Positions 33,653-44,359 are shown, counted from the stretch's first letter. The stretch: 64,000 nt of DNA from Simmondsia chinensis (GCA_018398585.1 JAGTTD010000006.1:2058501-2122500), one strand, 5' to 3'. Numbers and translations: made by a program. Notes: generated by a model from the sequence alone, not told the origin.

Positions 33653-33714
33653 TGGGCCATTGCGGGCCGGTTGTTGTAGTGGGCCATGGTGTGCCTATAA
33701 TTGGACCAGGCCCA
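33653..33714 (-). promoter_or_regulatory. TGGGCC/GGCCCA (site II-like) cluster, probable ARF-GEF promoter
   Basis: TGGGCC at 33653-33658, GGGCC at about 33664, TGGGCC at 33680-33685 and GGCCCA at 33709-33714, in a 62-bp window just upstream of the putative untranslated exon. Such TCP-bound site II motifs are common in promoters of broadly expressed plant genes. Confidence 0.55.
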
Positions 33715-33784
33715 TAAACTGTTATTTTTTTTTTTTTTTTTACAACTATTGGCGATTTTGGGAAAAATAAAGCAAAGCAGCATT

Positions 33785-33807
33785 CCAGTACCCAAAGAGC
33801 TCCCATC
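33785..33807 (-). mobile_element. SINE tail fragment cut by the adjacent element
   Basis: CCAGTACCCAAAGAGCTCCC matches the inverted SINE 3' end (CCAGTGCCTCAAGGGCTCCC). It stops exactly where TAGGGATGAC begins at 33808, so the hAT-like element landed in or removed the rest of the SINE. Confidence 0.6.
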
Positions 33808-34385
33808 TAGGGATGACTATAGGACGGGTAAAACCCGTAACCGGTGGGTATCTACCCCGTTTGGGGCGGGTATGGGTATAGATGATACGGGTAATGGGTA
33901 CGGGTCAGGTACACATTTCAATACCCGTCACGGGAATGGGGCAGGCACGGGTATAGGATTGTACCCGCCCCACCCAGCACCGACCTGCCTCGTACCCACA
34001 TGTATTCGCCCCGCTTTTCTCACTACCCGCATATCCCCGTTGTGTTATTTTATATAAAATAAATTTCTTAGGCAATTTATAATTATGAAGTCATGATTAT
34101 TATTGAAGGGAAAAAGAAAAAAAATTTATGTGTAATAAGTTGGACAATGGATAGGTAACAAGGTGGGTACGAGGAGCGGGTACAGTGTGGGTACGGGGAG
34201 GGTAATGGGTACCCGTTGGGTACCAGCGGGTAATGGGTATGGGTTTGTACCCGTCGCGGCGGGTACGGGTACCCACTTCATACCCGTGGCGGGTAATGGG
34301 GTGGGTACCGGTATAGAATTTGTGTGGCAGGTACGGGTATGGAGGAGGCGCCCCATGTACCTACCCTGCCCCATTGTCATCCCTC
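33808..34385. mobile_element. hAT-like non-autonomous element full of GGGTAC sub-repeats
   Basis: Left end TAGGGATGAC and right end GTCATCCCTC are inverted, in the Ac/hAT style. The interior is built of degenerate GGGTACGGGT, GGGTAATGGG and their complements at both ends, around an AT-rich centre. No matching 8-bp flanks (CTCCCATC versus TTGATTTT). Confidence 0.6.
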
Positions 34386-34583
34386 TTGATTTTGGAAAAA
34401 ATATTATACAAAAATTATCGAACCTTAGGTATGATCATTTTCATATTTTGGGAAAAATATTATACGAAAATTATCATACCTAAGGTTAATTTACAAATTT
34501 AATCTCTTAAATATCCTGAAATTTTTTATATCATATCAACTATGTACACTTCTAATATTTGAGAGACTTTCGTTCGAAAATAC

Positions 34584-37500
34584 TAGAGGTGGCCAACGGC
34601 CGGGCCTGGGCGGGCAGGGCCTAGGCCCAGCTTTTTAAAGGGGGAAAAAAAATTGATAATACAAAGTCGTTTTGTACTAAAATTATTGTAATTCATTGAT
34701 AAATAATATGAGATACAAATACATTTTTTTTAAGCACTAATAAGGCTAAATATACATTAAATATATGTAATAAAATAAAATACACAACAAGTAATGGTGA
34801 ATATCTTATCAAAAAAAAAATAATGGTACATAAATAACGTAACAAATATAAGTACAAATACAAAGTTTGACATATGGGGGGTGCGGTCGTCTTTTGAGGT
34901 ATACGGGGGGTGCGGTCATCTTTTGACCTCAATATTTAAAAGTAAATAATTGACATACAAAAGTGTTGATATCAGTCGCCTGGGGGGGTATCTAGGCCAT
35001 CATTTTGAGGTATCGGTTGTACGGTCGTCTTCTTCATCGCTCGATGAATTCAGCTTCATTTCTGTTGTTCTCTTGCGTCTGCTAGCAGCCAATCCTTCAA
35101 GCACACGGATATCTCCAAGCTTGACGGCGATAGCTTCGCCCTCTTCGTTCCAAGCAACCTGCCACCAAGACTGAAAGCACACTCCAATGCTACTGAAGAC
35201 ACCGGACAACTTAGTATATCACGTGCCATGGTGGAAAGCACGGAATACTGGGTTTGGTTTGTGTTCCACCATTGTAACATGTCAAAATTCGGGTTGGCCG
35301 GCGGCTCAAAAATATGGACCATCGGTGTCCGCAAATAATAATCTAACTCGTCATATGATGTGGGGGCTGCTGTGGGCGTAAATTGCTCCAACAGCTTCCA
35401 TGAATATGACGTGTGTGAACTACTTCCACTAGATGTGGAAGATCCTACTGCAGCAGTACTAAGATTATTGGACGCTAATTGATGGGAATATTGAGAAAAT
35501 AAACTATGCAAGTCGTTATCGACATCGGCAATGAAAGTGTTGATATTAAGAAAAGGATTCATATACGTGAAAAAATGTTGGCAAAACAAGTTGAAACCTG
35601 AGCGTTTACGACGAGGGTCTAAAATAGTTGCATAGCAGTATGTAAGAGGTAGTTCCAAATAATATTTGGCAAACTTTTCTTTCATTGCCTGAATTGATGC
35701 GAACAAAACAGGGTTGGATTCATTACCCACTATCCAATTGACAATATCAAGCAATCTTGGTATTGCTTGAGGCATGATCTGATAGTAGTAACCCGAAAAA
35801 AATATTTTTGCCTCTTTAAACATGCTAAAAAAGTTACAAATTTTATCTATTGTCTCCCAATTTATACCGGCCAGGTTGTAATCGCTCTATTCTGCACGAT
35901 TTTCCTGGGCGTATTCCATTAGAACGTCTTTGTATGGTAGAAGGCGCTCTAACATTTCTACCGTAGACGACCACCTATTTTGGGAGTCTAATTTGAATTA
36001 TTTATATTCTATGTTATGTAACTTACATAAATTTTTAAATTTTCTTTTTCTAGTGCTAGATGATTTTACAGATATTATTTACCGATCTTAAGGTGATAAG
36101 GGATGCTTTTATGAGATCTAAGCCATCCGTTACCATTAAATGCAAAATGTAACAAAAGCAACGAATACGGAAACACTTCCCACCTAACATGGGTCTCATT
36201 TGCCTAATTAAATGTGTAACGGCTGCAGTGTTATTGGTAGCATTGTCGAACGTAACACTGAAGATACGTCGCTCTATGCCCCAGTCGCGGACTGCCGACA
36301 TAATCACACCCGTAATTACCTCGGCATTGTGGGGGCAATCTAAAAGTCCAAAATGAATTATCCGCTTTTGCATGATGAAGGATTCATCGGTCCAGTGTGC
36401 CGTTATGCACATATAAGGTTGGCCGGGTTTTGACGTCCATACGTCCGACATCAACGAGAACATGCTCGTGTTCGTTGCAAAATGTGTGAAGACCCCAGTT
36501 TTCATCCCGTGGTACAACGTAAAAGCGTCCCGCTTTACGGTGTTCCAAGGAATCCTCACAATGGCAGGATTAACATTTTGTTGGAGGTAGTTGACGAAAT
36601 TTGGGTCTTCGCCGGTATTAAAAGGCCTTTCACTCATAATTATATATTTAGTTAGCCCCTTTCGATTGCTCTCCTGAGAGAACTTAAAATTAGCAAGTGC
36701 ACCGGTCACTTGCTGTACTAGACGTTGTTGGCTCTTTTCTGGGAATTGTTCGGGGTTGCACCTAAGTATATGTCTGTTTAATGTGCCCGTCCCACTACCA
36801 GGTTGATGGCTAAAATCCTTAGGTGGGTCACATAATTTACAAGTTACTTTATTAGTTGTCTTATTAAGGGTAAAGTCCTTCCATACCCCACTAGTTGTAC
36901 GCCTACTAGTAGAGGTACTAGTTTCAGGCTGGCTTCGGTGGTGGGGGTGGGTTCCTCATCAGTTTGTGAGTCTCCAACCCCACCACCACCTGACTCATGA
37001 TAGTCTTGTTGTTGTGAAAAGTCATAATCTATGCTATCATCAGTGTATGGGGGTGTTGGGTCTGGTTGTATAAAAGCTCGTTCTTCAGTATCAAGTAAGA
37101 CAATTCTACTCCTTTTAGGGATTCTGGGTGGCCGAGAAGAGCTAGAACTAGCACGATCGGCTCCAGATAATGATGAAGAGTTGTGTGCCATTTTAGAAGT
37201 GATTAGTATTTATAAAATGCAAGTAGTAATGCAAATTAAATAACTAAAAATGCGAATCAAATAAAATTGCGATACTAAAATTACCGAAACTAGAAAACAA
37301 TGAAATTGGAACTTCAGCCAAATACTTTACGAACTTCGAACTTTAGAGCACAATTTTTGCAATTAGCAAAGTTAAAGAAGATGGGAGATGATGAATGTAT
37401 AGAGAGAGAAGAGAGGATTGAAGAATTGGTGAGAAAATGAGTTGGGAAGGTTTAAGTATTTATAGGAAAAAAAATATAATTTTTTTTTTTTAATAAAAGA

Positions 37501-37646
37501 GCCGTTGAACGGCTGTTCAAAACGAGCCCAATGTCTCTTTTTAGAGCCGTTGGGCCCGGGCCCGGACCTTGAGGACCTGGCCGGGCCGGGCTCGGCCGAA
37601 AATAAAAATAGGCCCGAGGCCCGGCCCGGCCCGTTGGCCACCTCTG
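34584..37646 (-). mobile_element. Full-length hAT transposon, 3063 bp, perfect 8-bp target duplication
   Basis: Termini TAGAGGTGGCCAACGG and CCGTTGGCCACCTCTG are inverted repeats differing only at the first base. GAAAATAC flanks both sides (34576-34583, 37647-37654). Sub-terminal GGGCC/GGCCCGG clusters lie at both ends. A minus-strand hAT transposase, broken by lesions, fills 35056-37191. Confidence 0.95.
35056..37191 (-). pseudogene. hAT transposase (RICESLEEPER-like), decayed
   Basis: Reads in order: MAHNSSSLSGADRASSSSSR and a low-complexity N-terminus (37191-36920); a BED zinc finger CKLCDPPKDF..GTGTLNRHILRC in another frame (about 36760-36850); a catalytic-region block (36709-36056) with MSDVWTSKPGQPYMCITAHW and SVTFDNATNNTAAVTHLIRQ; then, past a frameshift and two stops near 35900-36060, RWSSTVEMLERLLPYKDVLM; then the C-terminal dimerisation domain (35823-35056) ending ECAFSLGGRLLGTKRAKLSP..LKDWLLADAREQQK. 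There are at least two frameshifts and two internal stops, so no active protein is expected. Confidence 0.9.
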
Positions 37647-37744
37647 GAAAATACTAAAGTGCAACACGATTCCTATAATATGTAACTATTTTCTATTATA
37701 ATATGATAATTTTTTTACCAAAAGATGCTAATATGACACATGAT

Positions 37745-38030
37745 TTTCAAGATCAAGACTTAGTTCACGAGCATTTTGCTGTGAGCCTCGACTCAGATCA
37801 ATTGAGAAGCTCAATCAGTTATGAGCTAAGCATGTGTTGCATAGGCTCTTATTAAGGCTATCAAGCCAATAAATGTGAGCTCACTAGGCTCGTGCTTTGT
37901 TCATTAAGCTACACCAGCCAACTCTACTTGCCTCAAACTTGAAGTGAGTTTGTGTCTTATGAGCTCTACAACAAGTTGACTTGTAAGACTTGCAATCTGG
38001 CTTGGCTCTACGACGCTCATCTATACCTCT
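37745..38030. repeat. GAGCTCG-type repeat fragment
   Basis: GCATTTTGCTGTGAGCCTCG, AATGTGAGCTCACTAGGCTC, TCTTATGAGCTCTACAACAA. Worn member of the hAT-like MITE family; no ends found. Confidence 0.45.
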
Positions 38031-38616
38031 AATCTTGTTGCAGCCCAATTGGAAGCCATAGGCCTACATTGACCCAAGGGCGATAACGCCATATGGCCAT
38101 CAATTAATCACAAAAAAAGGATGGTTGTTTATGTGATAAAATCTAACACGATATGAATTATAAATGCAACACAAAAGATAGCAGTTGGGTAACAACTTTT
38201 GGAGCGAGGTTGAATTTGAGTTTTCAAGTTTAACTTGTTTAAGTAATTAAGTTAAATTTCGAGTTCCCGTTGGGTCGACCTATTTTTTCAAAACATTTGT
38301 CAATATAATATAATTTGAAATGTACTGTTTAGTGGTTCTAACTTAATGACTCATTTCTACCACTATACGTATCGGATGCATTCATTGTTAGTGTCAATCA
38401 TAAATCGAATTATTAGCATGTTTGTAAGTTGACAAAACTCGCATATAGTAAAAAATAAAAATAAAAATACAGTCATAAAATTAAATAGGTAACTCGCGAG
38501 TTACTCATAGGGTTTTTGCCTTATTTAATAAACAAATACGATACAACATGACACGTTTATCAGTGCTATGATAATAAGATAAAGATAAACTCTTTTCACA
38601 AAATCTTCCAACACTA
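38031..38616. other. AT-rich DNA, no gene seen
   Basis: No coding frame or RNA gene recognised between the GAGCTCG repeat and the A-tailed SINE. Confidence 0.55.
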
Positions 38617-38816
38617 CCCACCTTCCCTTGGTAGTAGGAGACAAATGAGGGGATAGAGTATTATTTTAGGCCAAAAGGTCTGAAGTTCTATTCTCCCCCT
38701 TGAATCTCTCCCTACGGAATCTCTGACTTAATTGGCTCATGTGGTATGTGGGTCACTGCATGTGTCGGAGTTTACCGGGTAACCGGGTTCTTCGTTAGCG
38801 CAAAAAAAAAAAAAAA
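38617..38816 (+). mobile_element. A-tailed tRNA-type SINE, family 2, copy 1
   Basis: TTGGTAGTAGGAG (A-box position), GGTCTGAAGTTCTATTCTCC (B-box position), TTAATTGGCTCATGTGG, TTTACCGGGTAACCGGGTTC, TTCGTTAG, then a long A-run. Relatives: 44866-45060, 53283-53455, 53516-53713, 63493-63652. Unrelated to the TTG-tailed SINEs. Confidence 0.65.
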
Positions 38817-38956
38817 GAAAAGAAATATTCCAACACTAAGACCCCATGCAAAGAAAACATTAAACCAAAGCATTTTTAATTTAATGAATGCATCATAATC
38901 ACATATATATTATATTATTTAAAGGCTAATTATAATTTGAGGTGGCATAATAACAG

Positions 38957-39070
38957 ACACGTCATCATCACACGTGGCCCCACCTCAGCCGTGATTGGCT
39001 CCGTTCGTTACCTCGTGCGTCTTCTTTGTCTTGCTGACGTGGCAGCTCCCCATTGGCAGATGGCACGTGA
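38957..39070. promoter_or_regulatory. Orphan cluster of ACGT-core (G-box/ABRE-like) and CCAAT motifs
   Basis: Within 114 bp: GACACGTCATC, CACACGTGGCCCC, TGACGTGGCA and GGCACGTGAG, with inverted CCAAT (ATTGG) at about 38994 and 39051. The block is GC-rich against its surroundings. No gene is recognised beside it on either strand. Confidence 0.4.
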
Positions 39071-39224
39071 GGCTGTATTGCTCGATTTGATGACATGGGC
39101 AGAGTATACATTAAAATTTATTTCTTTAATTTTTATTTAAATTAAAAATTTTGATAATTTAAAATAAGTAAAATCACAAAGATATATTCCTATGCGTGAT
39201 TTTTAATTTCTAAAAAAAATTTGT

Positions 39225-39415
39225 TGTTGAGGACTCCATATGTGAGTCTTGTGAAATTCTACATTGGAGTTGATAGAAAGAACAGATTACTTTATAAGTC
39301 TAGTTAGTTATTTTACCTAATATCAATTGGTTTTACGATAGAACCCCACTTGGGCTTACATGTAGATCTCATATATGTTCCAACTCCGTGGGTCGGACCT
39401 AAAAGGCACAATTGC
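39225..39415 (+). repeat. Dispersed LTR-like repeat, copy 2
   Basis: TTGAGGACTCCATATGTGAG, TATCAATTGGTTTTACGATA, ATAGAACCCCACTTGGGCTT, CCAACTCCGTGGGTCGGACC. Same order as 2344-2545. Confidence 0.5.
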
Positions 39416-39979
39416 GACCAAAAACGACACTACACAAGTCGTTAGGAGTTTGTATTCGATTTTTTCCCCGCTATCATAATTTCTACGTTTTCATAAAAAT
39501 TATCTATCGTATCCTAAAATTTTCTGTCAACTATATCATATTATTTCATTAGGATTATGTGAAAGTACAGCATGCTATGCAAATGAGTTTTGGGGATGAT
39601 TATCACAACTAGTAGGAGTTGTATATATCTCGAATAACTTATATAATTTGGTATATCGAGAAAAGCTTAGTCTAGTGATGATGATTGCCGAGGGGCCAAA
39701 ATGCCACCCAGTATCGACTTCCACTAGTAGCAAAAATGCCCCCAACTAGTCTTTACCAACCTATAAAAAAAAACTTAAATAATTTGGTATGACTACACAA
39801 ATGGTTAAACGTGATAACTCAAACTCAAGTGCCACCAAAATCCCCAATTTCGGACCCACTATCCATGTATTATTATCTTGTCGTGTCAAATTCCGTAAAC
39901 TCTAATTTGTAGAGATATTAGGTTCTTATTGTAATTTTCATAATCACCATTCTAAAACACCAGTAAATAGCTATTAGGA

Positions 39980-40262
39980 TCAATGCCGGTAAAGACCCCA
40001 AGCAACTGAAATAGTCTTTAGCGTCGCCAATTCATTAAGGGCTCCATTAGAAATATAGTCATATTATCAATTTACTTCCACTCCATATCATCATTCATAA
40101 TAGAAAGAATTAACATCATAAATGTTGTTTATCGTAAATGCATATATACATATATTTAAAAAAAGCTTACATATTAACTAGTATTATAAGTGGACTTTCT
40201 GAATTAGATACTCAATAATTAAACTTAATTTGGACCCCCAAAATCTCGGAAAGACAGGTGTT
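39980..40262. repeat. MITE-like repeat (GGACCGG-end family)
   Basis: ATGCCGGTAAAGACCCCAAG at the left; GGACCCCCAAAATCTCGGAAAGAC at the right; the AT-rich interior shares words with 6240-6505. Confidence 0.5.
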
Positions 40263-40467
40263 ACGAATTTCACAACAACTAATACCTTCTCCGATATCAG
40301 CTATTAGGACCGTCCACAAATCAAAACGAACCATAAACCAAAATAGTAAACATAATAAAGGGAATGAGGGAAAATTTTAGACACCGAAATTTACGTGATT
40401 CAGCCGAAGCCTACATTTACGGAGGGGGAGCAACATAATTTCACTATTTGAATAGAGGTATTGCAAT

Positions 40468-40640
40468 AGAGTAGTACCAAGATGGCAAACTCTTGGGAAG
40501 TTCTTGTATTGCACCCCTTAGGTTGGGGGTTCTCGGATACAGCCTGTCTTCAGGGGAGCACCATGAAGGGGGAAGGCTGCGTATATCTACCCCTCAGACC
40601 CTGCTTTTACGGAAGCCCTTGAGGTACTAAGAATGCTGCT
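40468..40640 (+). mobile_element. 5S-headed SINE remnant
   Basis: GAGTAGTACCAAGATGGCAA, CTCTTGGGAAGTTCTTGTATTGCACCCCTT (the true 3' end of 5S rRNA), then GGTTGGGGGTTCTCGGATAC and the SINE tail. It keeps more of the 5S 3' end than the other copies. Confidence 0.75.
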
Positions 40641-40925
40641 TTTTTTTTTTTATTACAACAGAGTATTAAATTCACACTCTGCCTCACTCTATTCGGACTA
40701 CATCTCAACCCCGTACCAAAATTATGGCACAAGAACCCTCTCCTCGGGGTAGCACCATGAAGGGGGAAGGCTGCGTACATCTACCCCTCAGACCCTGCTT
40801 ATGCGAGAGCCTTTGGGGCACTAAGAATATTGCTTTTTTTATTACAACAGAGTATAACACTCACACTCTACCTCACACTATTTAGACTACATCTCAACCC
40901 CTTACCAAAACTATAGCACAAGAAG
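40550..40925 (+). repeat. Tandem duplication of a SINE tail plus flank, period about 194
   Basis: GCACCATGAAGGGGGAAGGC starts at 40558 and again at 40752. TTATTACAACAGAGTAT and CTACATCTCAACCCC follow each at the same distance. The second unit ends near 40925. Confidence 0.8.
40736..40832 (+). mobile_element. SINE tail, second unit of the tandem duplication
   Basis: CTCGGGGTAGCACCATGAAG, GGCTGCGTACATCTACCCCT, GGGGCACTAAG. It arose by local duplication rather than by retroposition. Confidence 0.75.
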
Positions 40926-40955
40926 TCCTATTTATAAGCCTCTACAATCATAACT

Positions 40956-41112
40956 CTTAGAATGGGTGGCCTTCTGGGAAGTCTTTACCCTTAGATTGGG
41001 GGCACTGGGAAACAACATCTCTTCAGGTTAGCACCCTGAAGAGGGAAGGCTGCGTACATCCGCCCCCCAGATCCTGCGTAGGCGGGAGCACTTGAGACAC
41101 TAGGTATATTCC
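40956..41112 (+). mobile_element. 5S-headed SINE, type I, truncated
   Basis: AGAATGGGTGGCCTTCTGGG (5S box C region), TACCCTTAGATTGGGGGCAC, AAGGCTGCGTACATCCGCCC, GGCGGGAGCACTTGAGACAC, GGTATATTCC: the type I join and tail. Confidence 0.8.
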
Positions 41113-41464
41113 TTTCCTCATTTTTTACCATCATAACTCCCAGCAACCCAAGGGTCACCATCAATGAGCACTAATAAATCTAGTCATGAATAGTCGGTTT
41201 TAGGATACCATTAGTCTCTAACCTTAAAAGCACGAGGGTCGACAGAGCAAAATAAGTAGCTTTAATGAGTGGGTGCATCAAACCAGGTTGGAGATTTTAC
41301 ACCCAAGGAGGAGACATGTATAGTAACACCACAATGTCTAAAGTCACTAATATTTTTTTCTTTTTTTTTACGTTATCCTCCACTTGGCTTGTTGGCAAAA
41401 TCATAAGAGAAAAAGCGAAAACTAAAAAAAAAAAAAACCAAAAAAAGTGTACGCAATTGGGTGT

Positions 41465-41605
41465 AACAATAACAACAACAACAATAGACTCAGTGCCACA
41501 AAGACTCCCTCATGCGCAGGGTCTGGGAGGGGTGGATGTATACAGCCTTTCCCCTTTAGGGAGCTACCCTCAAGGGAGGCTGTTTTCGAGCACCCCCAAC
41601 CAAAG
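41465..41605 (-). mobile_element. SINE 3' part, TTG-tailed, inverted
   Basis: (CAA)n, CAGTGCCACAAAGACTCCCT, GGGTCTGGGAGGGGTGGATG, GGGAGCTACCCTCAAGGGAG, ending in ACCCCCAACC. Confidence 0.85.
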
Positions 41606-41929
41606 AAGCGTGTCGTCAGTGAAGTATCGAATTTGGAAGCATGAGAGTACCATAAAATTAGAGGAATACATAGCGCAAGTACGACATAGCACAAGCTAAG
41701 CCCTATGCAACAAAATACAATGGTGGTCGTTGCTGGCAAATAGTCAACATGTACGTAAATGCTCAAGAGCACCAGTAAACAGATAAATTAATTTGGTGTA
41801 AAATGGTCATAATTAAGATAAAGTTGTTTAAAATCAATGAATTAAAATGAAGTTTTTCATAAATTATCACATTATCCAGTATTGGACATAACTTCAAGCA
41901 ATTCAAATAACTGTTTAAAGTCCCTAATT

Positions 41930-42075
41930 TCTAGCATTGTGGTTTTTAAAGGATCAATAGTTAATATTAATAAGTTTTATGATTGAGTTTTTTATAATTT
42001 GTTTTACATGAAGGGCATCATTTGAAATTTATACTTGGGGCCCGAAAAATGTCTAGGCCGGCCCTCGCATTATGT
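41930..42075. repeat. MITE-like repeat fragment (GGCCGGCCC end)
   Basis: AGTCCCTAATTTCTAGCATT; right end TTGGGGCCCGAAAAATGTCTAGGCCGGCCCTCGC. Same family as 6240-6505. Confidence 0.45.
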
Positions 42076-42179
42076 TTAGCGACATAAATATTAATTATTA
42101 AATGATAAAATATAAGTCTAGACGTGACAAAAAATTAAGAAGCTTATAATTGTCATTCGAGACATGTTAGAGTATAAAA

Positions 42180-42425
42180 CTATTTCTGGGTCTTGACCCA
42201 TCAGTTTAAGCTTTTAAAAGAGCCAGTTTCGTGACAAAATGGTCATAAAAATTACAAGCGTAGCTCGAAGCTTACTGAGTTAGTGCTTAAGCTCAACAGA
42301 GCCGAGCCAAGCCCGAGCTTGAAGTTTTTGAACTCGGAAGCCGAGCCCGAACCGAGCTTAATGTAACAAAGTTGAACCCCGAGCCTAACAAGTTCGGGCT
42401 TAGCTAAATTCACGTGCAAATGCAA
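42180..42425. repeat. GAGCTCG-type repeat fragment
   Basis: GAGCCGAGCCAAGCCCGAGC, GAAGCCGAGCCCGAACCGAG, CCTAACAAGTTCGGGCTTAG. Worn hAT-like MITE piece. Confidence 0.45.
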
Positions 42426-42540
42426 TGAATGCAATGTTGAATAGAAGAAAAGAAGAAAGAAAACAAGGGAGACTAGACTACAAGCAAAAGTGCCTCACTA
42501 AACAGAAGCACGCTTATGAATGTTGTGTGAGAGTTAGGGG

Positions 42541-42600
42541 ACAAGCGGGCCCATGGACTTACTGGGCCCACATGTAGGGCCCATGTAAAGGCCCATTTAC
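42541..42600. promoter_or_regulatory. Orphan GGGCCCA (site II-like) cluster
   Basis: GCGGGCCCATGG, CTGGGCCCACATG, TAGGGCCCATG and AGGCCCATT in 60 bp, followed by GTCAACGTC and CGTGACGTGACTG at about 42605-42680. Promoter-like, but no gene is recognised within several kb. Confidence 0.35.
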
Positions 42601-42772
42601 TAGTCGAGTCAACGTCAAATTGATGGTGGGGCCCGCCATTGTCGAATAAGAAAAAAAAGTCAAGACAAAACGTGACGTGACTGACACCGTCGCACGCACC
42701 AAAAGTACTTCTTTCATGTCTCTCCCCATTTTAAAAAAAAATAAAAATAAAAATAAATTACATTAATACCAA

Positions 42773-43265
42773 GGTTATTAAAATCGAGATTTTACTTAGA
42801 ATTGTGAGGGACTTGTGGAATTGGAATCGTAGAATCTAATCGAAAATCGTAAGATTCTATTAAATGTATAATATAATTATTTTCTTAAAATTAGTTATAT
42901 AATTCACAAAAGTTTTATATAAGACCACAACTTATAAGAGTATGTACTATAAGAAATATAATCAAATATGATAATATATTATCATATAACATAGATGTGT
43001 CATTATATGCTCAGATGATCATGCATGAGTCCTTCGAAGATATATGTTGTTAATCAAACTTTAAGATTACAATTTAAAATTAAACTTAAATTTGGCAAAA
43101 GTATATAAAGACTTAAGATCTTATGATCCTAAGCTTATGATCCTATTCATTAGTTTCATTTAAATTTAATGAATCATAAGATTCTACTTAGGATCTAGAT
43201 TGATTGCCAATTGTGAGATCGTAGAATCGTAAGAATCTAAGATCTGGATTGGGAGTTTAATAACC
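42773..43265. mobile_element. MITE candidate with GGTTATTAAA inverted ends
   Basis: Starts GGTTATTAAAATCG, ends GAGTTTAATAACC. Both arms carry ATCGTAGAATC/AAGATTCTA words. About 490 bp; no clean target duplication. Confidence 0.55.
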
Positions 43266-43855
43266 ATGATTAATACTTGAGCTTTCACGTATTAACTTTT
43301 TATTTTATAAATTTTATAAAATAATATTTAGTTAAAAATTGCATATATTCAATAAAGTGCTCAAATATCGGGAAGATATTTTTAATGGACATGTTATAGG
43401 TGATTTAAATCAAGTCAGTTGTTTCTAACATGAAGAAGTTAAATGTTATATCGTTAGATTAATTTCAATTTAATCAGAAAACTAAATTGACAATGTAAAT
43501 TTTATAAGGACTAAGTTGACAAAATTAATCTAATAAAACTAAATTAACGTAGTGGATAACATACTAAAACATTCGATGCAAATAATCGTTAGATAAAATT
43601 AATTTACATAAATTAATAATATTTAAAATATACATAATACATTTATAAACAGGGTTTTTGAATGCTTACATAATTGTTCCATTTATTAGTACCAATAGGA
43701 TCATTCTCATTCTGAGCTTTTAGGTTTCGTGTAGTGGTTAGATTATCTATTCCTCGAGCATGAGATCTGGTTTTAAACTTATCCTTCTTCTCCTAAATAT
43801 CAGCGATTATTTTTAGGATAATGTTATACCTTCTTATTATTGAGAAAAAAAAAAT
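43266..43855. other. AT-rich DNA, no gene seen
   Basis: Diverged repeat with ATTGACAATG/ACTAAATTGACG words, otherwise featureless. Confidence 0.5.
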
Positions 43856-44359
43856 GGTATATTACAAAAAATCCCCCTGACTTTTGGTTTAATAACAAAA
43901 AACCTCCCTCACAAATAAAACCACTCATTAAACCCCTAAACTTTTGAAAATTTTTCACTTTGCCCCCAAATAAAATTTTTTGACCATTTTGCCCTTCAAC
44001 CAAAAAAAAAGTTATATTTTATCTCATAATATTTTTTTCTGAAAATTTTAAAAATACTTTTTATCTTCTGAACTTATATAATATTATTATAATTAATTAG
44101 AATAATTATATTTTTATAAATATAGAAAATTTTCTTAATTTTTTTTGCTAAAAATATAAAATATTTAATTTTTGTCTAATAATATAAAACCTTTTTCTAA
44201 AAATAAAATTAAACATTAGGGGCAAAATGGTCAAAAATAAGTTACATGGGGGTTAAGTGATAAATTTTTAAAAGTGAGGGGGTTTTGTGAGTGCTTTTAA
44301 TTGTGAGAGGAATTTTCTATTTTTGAAGCAAAATATAGGGAGATTTTCTGTAATTTACC
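43856..44359. mobile_element. Long-arm foldback MITE
   Basis: Left end GGTATATTACAAAAAATCCC, right end GGGAGATTTTCTGTAATTTACC (inverted). Inner arms also match: TTTTGCCCTTC, GGGGCAAAATGGTCAAAAA, CTTTTGAAAATTTTTCAC. About 500 bp; flanks are A-rich, so the target duplication is ambiguous. Confidence 0.75.

Noticed and set aside
33701..34057. 118-codon plus-strand open frame
   Set aside because: It lies wholly in the GGGTAC low-complexity element; composition and repeats explain the lack of stops.
38937..39140. 67-codon plus-strand open frame
   Set aside because: It covers the ACGT-motif island; no protein-like features, and the motif content explains the GC-rich codons.
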